DNA from: Planctomycetota bacterium
Lineage (GTDB): Bacteria > Planctomycetota > Phycisphaerae > WQYP01
NCBI GenBank assembly: GCA_021826605.1
Contig: JAKAZF010000220.1
Coordinates: forward strand, 1 to 5,689
Reading direction: 5' to 3'
Length of the DNA stretch: 5,689 nt
This document shows, in pieces, positions 1 through 5,115 of the stretch; the stretch's first letter is position 1; every line of letters begins with the position of its first letter. The notes beneath the pieces were generated by a model. It made no database searches. It was not told where the DNA came from and saw only the letters and a program-made list of their open reading frames with translations. Position numbers and translations under genes: made by a program.

Positions 1-838
1 AGTTGGGCTGAATGACATTCGGGAAACCTTTTCGTTTGCCGATCATAATCGCGGCAACCAGGCCCGATACACCTGATGAAATATGCACAACCGTACCACC
101 GGCAAAGTCTACTGCACCCATCTGTGCCAACCAGCCGTTGCCCCAGATAAAGTGGGCCAGGGGGTCATACACCAGCGTGCCCCACAGGAGAATAAATACG
201 CACCAGGCACCATATTTCATACGTTCGGCAATGGAGCCGGCGATCAGAGCGGGCGTAATAACCGCGAACATGGCCTGAAACATATTGAAAATGGTTTCCG
301 GAACGGGAAATTGCCCGCCGGCGGGAGCGCCAGCCACGCCCGTGATGGCGTTGATGGGATCCAATCCCAGCATCAGCAGCCGGCTGGGATCCCAGCCGAT
401 AAATTTCTGCACCATGGGATTTGCCGAGGTACCGAAGGAGAGCATATACCCAAACAGGAACCACTGAACGATAATCACGCCCAGGGCTGAGTAAGAGGTC
501 ATCATCGTGGCCAGGAAGTTTTTCTTCCGGACAATACCGCCGTAATACAACGCCAGACCGGGCATCATGACCATCACCAGTGCGGTGGCCGCCAACATCC
601 ATGCGGTGCTGCCGGTGTCATAGGTCTGCTGTGCCCACGCTCCGGTTACCGGGGCCGGGGCGGTCGTGGTGGCGGCCGGTGCCGTAGCTGCGACTGCGGT
701 GGTAGCTGCCGCTGTAGCCGGTGCCGTCTGAGCAAATAACTGTCCGGCCATAGTCATTACGAGCACAACCGCGGCCAAGCCGAACATCCACCGGATTGTA
801 CTTGCTCTTGCGAGCTTGGTGAGTTTAGTAAAACCCAT
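1..838 (-). CDS. amt: Ammonium transporter Amt (N-terminal 279 codons, cut by the window start)
   Basis: This encodes the N-terminal half of an Amt/Mep/Rh channel that carries ammonium/ammonia across the cytoplasmic membrane. After a basic N-terminus (K5, K8, R11, R16), residues 17-37 form a signal-peptide-like hydrophobic segment ending in LFAQ. Residues 40-64 are a low-complexity Ala/Thr/Pro linker. The Amt core follows from about residue 70, with an MMPGLALYYGG stretch. The family signature DFAGGTVVH lies at 244-252, giving D244 and the first pore histidine H252 (equivalent to E. coli AmtB D160 and H168). W232 matches AmtB W148. The second pore histidine and the C-terminal tail lie outside the window. 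The start at 838 was chosen because GGAGG sits 8 bases upstream and it puts the signal peptide at the N-terminus. In-frame ATGs at 928 (strong AAGGAG) and 997 are alternatives. Identity is certain; the start is less so. Confidence 0.95.
   Translation of the reverse strand, partial: MGFTKLTKLARASTIRWMFGLAAVVLVMTMAGQLFAQTAPATAAATTAVAATAPAATTTAPAPVTGAWAQQTYDTGSTAWMLAATALVMVMMPGLALYYGGIVRKKNFLATMMTSYSALGVIIVQWFLFGYMLSFGTSANPMVQKFIGWDPSRLLMLGLDPINAITGVAGAPAGGQFPVPETIFNMFQAMFAVITPALIAGSIAERMKYGAWCVFILLWGTLVYDPLAHFIWGNGWLAQMGAVDFAGGTVVHISSGVSGLVAAIMIGKRKGFPNVIQPN
381..398. repeat. Perfect 18-bp palindrome inside amt
   Basis: CGGCTGGGATCCCAGCCG is a perfect inverted repeat with no spacer, lying within the amt reading frame where it encodes part of G-W-D-P-S-R-L. 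Its core TGGGAT occurs at 355, 385 and 415, exactly 30 bases apart, because the protein has N-P, D-P and D-P pairs every ten residues. It is probably a by-product of coding sequence, although a perfect 18-bp palindrome is uncommon in a window this size. Confidence 0.6.
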
Positions 839-939
839 CAATAGTTCCTCCAAAGAACTTTTCCTGAAAAATCTGAACGGCTCTGTCGCACCGCACGACA
901 GAACTTCTTGTCTGATGAGGGACTCCATGAAATCTCCTT
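836..939 (-). promoter_or_regulatory. Amt translation-start region: two ribosome binding sites and a hairpin
   Basis: Two start sites in the same frame each have a good Shine-Dalgarno sequence. AAGGAG (939-934) lies 5 bases before the ATG at 928, and GGAGG (851-847) lies 8 bases before the ATG at 838. The 30 codons between them contain no stop. Between the two sites is an inverted repeat, TCTGTCG (882-888) and CGACAGA (896-902), with a 7-base loop. This could give two protein forms, or a translated leader whose reading affects access to the second site. The sequence shows the sites; any regulatory role is inferred. Confidence 0.5.
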
Positions 940-1041
940 GCTGAAAAATGCCCTTGCGCCGCAGGCCGCCTGCACTGCGCTGATTGCTGTAAGTCATCTG
1001 GAATTACAATTTCCTGACAACGTCAACTCGTAGACTCTGCA

Positions 1042-1500
1042 TCAGGAGAGCCGGTTAGCTTTGGGGTTCGCTTCCGGACTCAATACGTTGTCATAACTAT
1101 GTGTAGAATTGAATTCATAACGATTGCCGTTGATGGTTGTGAAGTGTTCCAGCCATCGCGTCCGCGAGCATCGAATTGCAATACGATCAATGGCACATTT
1201 TTCCACCACGTCCGGTGCAACGGGTGCTGACAAGCCACTACGGTCGCTCGGCATTTGGGACGGTGCACTGTGAAAGCCGGAAATCTGTAAGCCGGCATGG
1301 GGGATATTTTGCTGATCAATTGTCGTAATTCCTGCCCGTGTGCCCCCCGTGTGATAGGGCGTAACATAGTTGTATCCCGCCGATTGATGCGATGGGAAAT
1401 GATTGACAGCGGTGAGATTCAGGAAAAAAGCCAGCACCACCAGGGTTGCCACAAGGAGTTCCCATGATTCCAACAGCATCCGGACCTTTTTTCCGTTCAT
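1042..1500 (-). CDS. Hypothetical small membrane-anchored protein (152 aa)
   Basis: I do not recognise a family. The reading frame encodes a basic N-terminus (K4, K5, R7), then one hydrophobic segment at about residues 10-31 (ESWELLVATLVVLAFF), and a polar C-terminal domain of about 120 residues. That domain is rich in H, S, N and P with few charged runs, and has two cysteines in the segment EKCAIDRIAIRCSR. The layout predicts a protein anchored by its N-terminus with the rest outside the cytoplasm, or a secreted protein with an uncleaved signal. The ATG at 1500 has no clear ribosome binding site. An ATG at 1479 (residue 8) has a weak AAGG 5 bases upstream but would lose the basic residues. 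Third-position GC is only about half, lower than in amt, so coding status is uncertain. It lies 44 bases upstream of the longest possible amt start and downstream of the sigma-54 site, so it may be co-transcribed with amt. Confidence 0.4.
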   Translation of the reverse strand: MNGKKVRMLLESWELLVATLVVLAFFLNLTAVNHFPSHQSAGYNYVTPYHTGGTRAGITTIDQQNIPHAGLQISGFHSAPSQMPSDRSGLSAPVAPDVVEKCAIDRIAIRCSRTRWLEHFTTINGNRYEFNSTHSYDNVLSPEANPKANRLS

Positions 1501-1781
1501 GATCACGGTATGCACTGGCTGCGGATGGTAAATCTGTCCACTTTGTCCGAAGCTGTGGTTGCCGGAAAAACTTGGTCTCGGTTGCAGTTGTCGCCGACGG
1601 AAATGGTGCACGAGTACTCCAAACCACATGCCCGGATGACACGATCATCCGAGGACCATCCCGCCATCAGCGGGTTATCGGCGTCCATTCCGACACAAAA
1701 TTAAAAGCTAAGCCGCCTGACGCGCCTGTATCCATTCAAGCCAACGCCAGCGGGCCGAAACCGATCCGGCATTGTTATTAA

Positions 1782-1797
1782 AGCAATTTCTATGCCA
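1782..1797 (-). promoter_or_regulatory. Sigma-54 (RpoN) -24/-12 promoter
   Basis: On the minus strand 1797 to 1782 reads TGGCATAGAAATTGCT. This matches every defined position of the consensus TGGCAYRNNNNTTGCW, with exactly ten bases between the -24 GG and the -12 GC. Transcription would start near 1771 and run toward the hypothetical gene and amt, leaving a leader of about 270 bases. Sigma-54 with an NtrC-type activator is the classic control of ammonium transporter genes under nitrogen limitation, so the gene context supports the site. No symmetrical NtrC operator is evident nearby. Confidence 0.65.
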
Positions 1798-1812
1798 GAG
1801 GCTTGGCCACTA

Positions 1813-1825
1813 CCTAAAATTTAGG
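1813..1825. repeat. AT-rich inverted repeat just upstream of the sigma-54 site
   Basis: CCTAAA (1813-1818) and TTTAGG (1820-1825) form a perfect 6-bp inverted repeat around a single central A. It is centred about 23 bases upstream of the -24 GG of the predicted promoter. It could be a small operator or a chance palindrome; it is shorter than a typical NtrC site and does not resemble one. Confidence 0.3.
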
Positions 1826-1944
1826 CAAAAGGGTGGAAAACAAGGGATTTTATAGTCAAATGGCCCGTCTCGCCGTGATGCGCCGGCAAGCATCAAGCCT
1901 AATAAACAGTCAGACGCTGTTGCCTGCGGTGAGAAAACAGATCG

Positions 1945-1967
1945 CCGTGCATCAAAATCAGGCACGG
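1945..1967. repeat. Inverted repeat, weak terminator candidate for the panC-side transcript
   Basis: CCGTGC (1945-1950) and GCACGG (1962-1967) form a 6-bp stem with an 11-base loop. Read on the minus strand, the stem is followed after six bases by TTTTCTC. This is the nearest thing to an intrinsic terminator downstream of panC, but the stem is short, the loop long and the T-run displaced, and it lies about 375 bases past the stop codon. Treat it as a weak candidate. Confidence 0.2.
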
Positions 1968-2017
1968 GGTCGGTTCGAAGAGGAATGAATCGAAATTACG
2001 CAGGGCGCACAATTTAT

Positions 2018-2047
2018 CACAAAGCCGCCGGCTCTGCCGGTGGTGCA
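2018..2047. repeat. 30-bp direct repeat, copy 1 (with hairpin)
   Basis: This copy matches 2159-2188 at 28 of 30 bases, starting CACAAAGCCGCC and ending TCTGCCGGTGGTGCA. Inside it, CCGCCGGC (2025-2032) pairs with GCCGGTGG (2036-2043) over eight pairs, one of them G-T, around the loop TCT. The homology stops abruptly at both ends. No coding sequence explains it. Likely a dispersed intergenic repeat, but with only two copies in view the family size is unknown. Confidence 0.7.
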
Positions 2048-2054
2048 AGGTACG

Positions 2055-2090
2055 AGGTTATAGGTTACCAGGGGACCGGTTACAGGGGGG
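2055..2090. repeat. G-rich imperfect repeat next to repeat copy 1
   Basis: GGTTA recurs at 2056, 2063 and 2078, and CAGGGG-type segments follow the last two (2069 and 2083). The first two units are 7 bases apart but the third is 15 away, so the 7-base register is not kept throughout. It resembles, more weakly, the heptamer array that lies beyond repeat copy 2. Confidence 0.3.
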
Positions 2091-2158
2091 CAAGCTATCT
2101 GGGACAGGTTGCGGTTAGCTGGAAGATAGCCCAGCACCGCGCCGATGTCCCGATGCCC

Positions 2159-2188
2159 CACAAAGCCGCCAGATCTGCCGGTGGTGCA
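2159..2188. repeat. 30-bp direct repeat, copy 2
   Basis: Second copy of the 2018-2047 repeat, same orientation, 141 bases along. The two differences (A2171 for G2030, A2173 for C2032) both fall in the stem of the copy 1 hairpin and are not compensated. Here they create the palindrome CAGATCTG (2170-2177) and weaken the hairpin. Conservation of the sequence rather than of an RNA fold is therefore suggested. The copy is followed directly by the 2190-2208 hairpin and then by the heptamer array. Confidence 0.7.
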
Positions 2189-2189
2189 G

Positions 2190-2208
2190 GCTCCGACATT
2201 ATCGGAGC
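2190..2208. repeat. Hairpin (7-bp stem, 5-base loop)
   Basis: GCTCCGA (2190-2196) and TCGGAGC (2202-2208) form a perfect 7-bp stem around the loop CATTA. No T-run follows on either strand, so it is not a standard intrinsic terminator. It lies about 135 bases downstream of the panC stop and might still stabilise the mRNA 3' end. Confidence 0.5.
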
Positions 2209-2225
2209 GGTCGATCTCGCGAACG

Positions 2226-2323
2226 ATTTCAAATTCCAGATTTCCGATTTGCAATTCCAGCTGCCAGATGCAACGCTCCAGATTCCAGGTCCCCGGTCCC
2301 AGGCCCCCGGTTCCAGGTCCCCC
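2226..2323. repeat. Degenerate heptanucleotide tandem array, 14 units
   Basis: The 98 bases split into fourteen 7-mers with consensus (A/G)T(T/C)CCAG. Examples are ATTCCAG at 2233, 2254 and 2282, CTGCCAG at 2261, GTCCCAG at 2296 and GTTCCAG at 2310. All seven CCAG tetramers (2236, 2257, 2264, 2278, 2285, 2299, 2313) share one phase modulo 7. Units up to 2288 are mostly AT-rich and start with A; units from 2289 start with G and are GC-rich, so the array seems to hold two sub-types. It ends 18 bases from the panC stop codon. A 7-base period does not preserve a reading frame, so it is not a protein repeat. Confidence 0.75.
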
Positions 2324-2341
2324 CAGGCCGCTTTCGCTCCG

Positions 2342-3187
2342 TCACGCAACGACCAGATTATCAATCAGCCGCGTGGTTCCCAGCGTGGCCGCTATTAGAA
2401 ATACACACGGTGTGGCAACAGTCTGGCGATATACTTCCAGTGTTTCGGGGTGACAGGCCAAGGCATACTGTACTTCCAGGCCGGCCTGTCCGATGCGCTC
2501 ACTTAAGCCGGCTTCCAAAGCCCCGGCATCTCTCACGCCGCCGCTATATTCATGTCGTGCCCAGCTTAACGCTTGGTAAATGCTGCCGGCTTGAGCTCGT
2601 TGATCAGGGGATAAATAGCGGTTGCGGCTGCTCATGGCCAGGCCGTCCGGCTCGCGCAGCGTAGGGGCGGTGACAACCTCTACCGGCATATTCAAATCCC
2701 GCACCATGTGCTTCAGGATCAGTTGCTGCTGAAAATCTTTCTGTCCCAGAATCATTGAGGCCGGCTCAACAATGCCCAGAAGTTTGGCAACCACCGTACA
2801 CACGCCCCGAAAATGTCCGGGGCGAATGGCCCCGTCCAGCACGCTGCCCAGCGGTCCTGGATCAATGCTCATCGCGCTGCCGGGGGCGTACATTTCCTCC
2901 GGTGATGGGAAAAACACCGCATCCGCTTCCCATGCCGCGAGATGGGCTAAATCCTGTTCAAAAGGGCGGGGATACTTATGAAAATCTTCCTGCGGCCCGA
3001 ACTGTGTGGGATTGACAAAAATGGATACCGCAACGATTCCATCCGACCCCGCCAGACGCCGAGCCATGCGTACCAAACTTCCATGCCCTTCATGCAACGC
3101 TCCCATGGTAGGCACAAAGATTACTTTGCCGCCTGCCGCGGACCGCCGATACCGGCGAAATTCAGAAATTGTTTTACAAATGTTCAT
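2342..3187 (-). CDS. panC: Pantoate--beta-alanine ligase (pantothenate synthetase)
   Basis: Cytoplasmic enzyme joining pantoate and beta-alanine with ATP, via a pantoyl-adenylate intermediate, to make pantothenate (vitamin B5), the precursor of coenzyme A. The 281-residue length is typical. Visible family motifs, in order, are PTMGALHEGH at 26-35 (the HIGH-type nucleotide site), FVNPTQF at 57-63 (pantoate site), GQKDFQQ at 148-154, and EPDGLAMSSRN at 179-189 (the KMSKS-like loop). The C-terminal dimerisation part is complete and ends in TTRLIDNLVVA. The ATG at 3187 is 24 bases after the folK stop and has only a weak AAGAGA upstream, so translation may be coupled to folK. It appears to be the last gene of the cluster. 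No panB or panD is visible beside it; repeats follow the stop codon instead. Confidence 0.97.
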   Translation of the reverse strand: MNICKTISEFRRYRRSAAGGKVIFVPTMGALHEGHGSLVRMARRLAGSDGIVAVSIFVNPTQFGPQEDFHKYPRPFEQDLAHLAAWEADAVFFPSPEEMYAPGSAMSIDPGPLGSVLDGAIRPGHFRGVCTVVAKLLGIVEPASMILGQKDFQQQLILKHMVRDLNMPVEVVTAPTLREPDGLAMSSRNRYLSPDQRAQAGSIYQALSWARHEYSGGVRDAGALEAGLSERIGQAGLEVQYALACHPETLEVYRQTVATPCVFLIAATLGTTRLIDNLVVA

Positions 3188-3211
3188 CCGGCAATCTCTT
3201 TTGATTCAGAC

Positions 3212-3697
3212 TCAGGGACACGACCCCATCGGACATGCCCGCAAAAGCGCCATCATGGATTTTCCCAGCAGAGGATGGATCATTTCCGGGGCAATTTCCG
3301 CCAATGGCCGCAACACAAATAATCGATCATGCAGCCGGGGATGCGGAATGGTTAAGTCCGGTTTCTCCAATATCAAATCATTATAAAAAAGAATGTCCAA
3401 GTCTATCAGGCGCGGGCCATGCCGTATTTCACCGGTTCGAAACCGCCCCAGCTTCCGTTCAACGCCGGCCAAAGCCGTCAAAAGGTCTTCGGGTGACATT
3501 TCCGTTGTCAGGCGCGCGGCAGCGTTGCAGTAATCTTCCTGTCCGGGCGGTCCGCCCACCGGGGCGGTGATAATAAACTGGGATACGCGTTCCACCTGTG
3601 TTCCCGGCAACTCTGCAATTGCCGCCAGCGCCTGGCGCAGATTCTCTTCCCGATTTTCCAGGTTGCTTCCAAGTGCGATGTAACAAATTGCGGCCAT
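3212..3697 (-). CDS. folK: 2-amino-4-hydroxy-6-hydroxymethyldihydropteridine pyrophosphokinase (HPPK)
   Basis: Cytoplasmic folate-pathway enzyme that moves pyrophosphate from ATP to 6-hydroxymethyl-7,8-dihydropterin, providing the substrate of dihydropteroate synthase. Its 161 residues match the single-domain HPPK family. The sequence shows the N-terminal IALGSNL (7-13), GPPGQEDYCNAA (49-60, pterin-binding side), and RHGPRLIDLDILFYND (92-107). The last contains the two Mg-binding aspartates D99 and D101 and R96, equivalent to E. coli D95, D97 and R92. The conserved IPHPRLHDRLFVLRPL follows at 117-132. The ATG at 3697 lies 17 bases after the stop of the upstream membrane protein gene, with a weak AGGA about 11 bases before it. 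Neighbouring panC is a frequent vitamin-biosynthesis partner. There is no fused FolB or FolP domain. Nothing looks degraded. Confidence 0.96.
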   Translation of the reverse strand: MAAICYIALGSNLENREENLRQALAAIAELPGTQVERVSQFIITAPVGGPPGQEDYCNAAARLTTEMSPEDLLTALAGVERKLGRFRTGEIRHGPRLIDLDILFYNDLILEKPDLTIPHPRLHDRLFVLRPLAEIAPEMIHPLLGKSMMALLRACPMGSCP

Positions 3698-3714
3698 GTA
3701 AGACGTTATCCTGT

Positions 3715-5073
3715 TCAGAGATTTCCAGCGGTTGAAATTGCGGTATCAGGTGATGCGGAAGGCAACGGCTGATCGTTGATGCGCGTCGTGAAAATCACCA
3801 GCATAAGCAGCACCGAGGCCCAAAGCGATACACCGATGGTCAGCATCCAGCGATGGCCGTCGGGGCCGAAAATTTTTGCGACATCGGTCGTTAAAAACAT
3901 CAGAAAAGCCGCGGCGGATAAGGCGGTTAACGCCCGACGCCGTGTGATGTAAGCCATCCGCGGATCGGACAAAATCATTCCCACCGCCAGCAGGGTAAGA
4001 ATCAGCGTGACAAAATGCGGCACCCAGGTCCGTGGCGAAGCCCAGAGCATAAAAGCCGCTACCGCTCCGATTTCCAGCACATATCGGCGATCGCGAAGGG
4101 TTGGTAACACTTTCCGCGACCACCATAAACCGATCAGCCCGATCACAATAAGAACCATGCGGATAATCATATCGGAAGCCGGCCCTGACACGTTGATGAC
4201 ATTGACATAATGAGCCGGATGTAGTCGATCCGGGTGCATCGGAAATGCCGGCACATGGCGAATCAGCCGGGCGATGAAAACCGGTATGGATTGCCCGACA
4301 AAATAGGTCAGATGGCCGCCCTTCAGGTACGGCACAATCATGATGCGTGCCCATTGCCGCAGCCACGCCAGATTCTGAGTCCACCCAAATATTGCCGCAG
4401 GAATTAATAGCAGGCCCAGAAGCAGGCCCGCCAGAAAACCGCCCGCGACATGCCATTGACGTTTCCACAAAAAATAAATGAAAAACACCAGTGGAGTTAC
4501 CTTAATGCACACCGCAAACGCAATGAGAATGCCCCCCAGCCATTTCCATCCCGGTGCATCAAGCTGGGCCGCGCATAACCCCAGCGTCAGCGGGAGCAGC
4601 ATGAATAAATTGGTCTGCCCTTCCTGAATATCCTGTAATGCCGGCCAGAACCAGACGGCTAACATCAGCAGAATCGCGGTGACGGACAACTTTACCCCCG
4701 CCTGCCGGGCCATGCGATACACCGCCCAGAATATGCCGATGGAAAAAATATATTTGCACATCGCCCAGATAAACTCCGCATTCGGCGGCGAAAACCAGGT
4801 CAACGGCCCGAAAACAGCCAGCGTTACCGGGGGGGTTGGAAAGGTATCACTGGTGTAGGGCACATGGTGCTGAATAAACGGCGGCACCACGACCATCCAG
4901 CGGTCAAAGTCGTTCACGTAATGGGTGGAACCGGTTTTTTCCCGATGGATTACCCGCGCACGCGCCTGAAAAGCTGCGACAATGGTGACGATCAACCCGA
5001 CCGCCAGAATAATGCTGACGGCAAGTCGATGGGGGGACATTGTGTTGCTTTTTGCATTCACAATTGCAACCAA
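3715..5073 (-). CDS. Polytopic membrane protein of the DUF2029/GT87 glycosyltransferase family
   Basis: A 452-residue protein with about ten or more hydrophobic segments spread along its length. The pattern resembles DUF2029/GT87, whose studied members are polyprenyl-phosphate-mannose-dependent mannosyltransferases acting at the outer face of the membrane. Supporting features are a first membrane segment at 17-35, a following outside loop with DFDRW (55-59, an Asp placed like the family's catalytic Asp), TFPTPPVTLAVFGPL at 77-91, QEGQTN at 150-155 and CIKVTPLVFF at 189-198. Donor, acceptor and pathway cannot be told from sequence. The start is taken as TTG at 5073 because AGGA stands 5 bases upstream; the ATG at 5040 (residue 12) has no ribosome binding site. 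The gene is 42 bases after the aminotransferase and 17 before folK, so it looks co-transcribed. Family assignment rests on motifs recalled, not on a search. Confidence 0.75.
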   Translation of the reverse strand: MVAIVNAKSNTMSPHRLAVSIILAVGLIVTIVAAFQARARVIHREKTGSTHYVNDFDRWMVVVPPFIQHHVPYTSDTFPTPPVTLAVFGPLTWFSPPNAEFIWAMCKYIFSIGIFWAVYRMARQAGVKLSVTAILLMLAVWFWPALQDIQEGQTNLFMLLPLTLGLCAAQLDAPGWKWLGGILIAFAVCIKVTPLVFFIYFLWKRQWHVAGGFLAGLLLGLLLIPAAIFGWTQNLAWLRQWARIMIVPYLKGGHLTYFVGQSIPVFIARLIRHVPAFPMHPDRLHPAHYVNVINVSGPASDMIIRMVLIVIGLIGLWWSRKVLPTLRDRRYVLEIGAVAAFMLWASPRTWVPHFVTLILTLLAVGMILSDPRMAYITRRRALTALSAAAFLMFLTTDVAKIFGPDGHRWMLTIGVSLWASVLLMLVIFTTRINDQPLPSASPDTAISTAGNL

Positions 5074-5091
5074 TTCTTTCCTGTCTTTCCT
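5074..5091 (-). promoter_or_regulatory. Tandem AGGAAAG ribosome binding site that supports the TTG start
   Basis: Upstream of the TTG at 5073 the minus strand has two copies of a 9-base unit, AGGAAAGAC (5091-5083) then AGGAAAGAA (5082-5074). The nearer AGGA is 5 bases from the TTG, and nothing similar precedes the ATG at 5040. This is the main reason for choosing TTG. The duplicated site could be a chance result of purine-rich sequence. Confidence 0.5.
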
Positions 5092-5115
5092 GCCGCCGCA
5101 CCTGGCTCTTTTCCG

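Larger units (their letters stand above)
1501..2341. other. Intergenic region between panC and the hypothetical gene/amt block
   Basis: About 840 bases with no convincing gene. From the panC side it holds a heptamer array (2226-2323), a hairpin (2190-2208), two copies of a 30-bp repeat (2159-2188 and 2018-2047), a G-rich imperfect repeat (2055-2090), small inverted repeats (1945-1967, 1876-1895, 1813-1825), a sigma-54 promoter (1782-1797) and then about 270 bases of putative leader down to 1501. Open frames of 60-140 codons occur on both strands, but their translations are low in complexity or follow the repeats. No tRNA, transposase fragment or clear intrinsic terminator with a T-run was seen. 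Confidence 0.7.

Noticed and set aside
83..490. Plus-strand open frame of 135 codons
   Set aside because: It lies wholly opposite amt, whose protein is unmistakable, and its translation has no recognisable domain or membrane pattern.
165..602. Minus-strand open frame of 145 codons in a second frame
   Set aside because: It overlaps the amt frame, which carries the conserved motifs; the translation is rich in R, G and H as expected of an out-of-frame reading.
1604..1610. NtrC half-site TGGTGCA (also at 2041-2047 and 2182-2188)
   Set aside because: Only single half-sites without the dyad partner; two of the three are simply part of the 30-bp repeat, so an operator call is not supported.
1876..1895. 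Inverted repeat TGATGC / GCATCA as a terminator
   Set aside because: Six-base stem with an eight-base loop and no adjacent T-run on either strand; likely chance.
1972..1979. GGTTCGAA resembling a tRNA T-arm
   Set aside because: No pairing T-stem, anticodon arm or acceptor stem could be built around it on either strand.
2018..2188. CRISPR-like array
   Set aside because: Only two repeats, with a 111-base interval and mismatches; no third copy and no cas gene.
2249..2266. Second sigma-54-like site on the minus strand (TGGCAG ... TTGCA)
   Set aside because: The GG to GC spacing is eleven rather than ten bases and the site falls inside the heptamer array.
1985..2398. Plus-strand open frame of 137 codons across the repeat region
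   Set aside because: Its translation mirrors the 30-bp repeats and heptamer array and runs into the 3' end of panC on the other strand.
3746..4468. Minus-strand open frame of 240 codons in another frame of the membrane protein gene
   Set aside because: The alternative frame gives the hydrophobic, family-like protein; this one is Gly/Arg/Ser-rich and without motifs.
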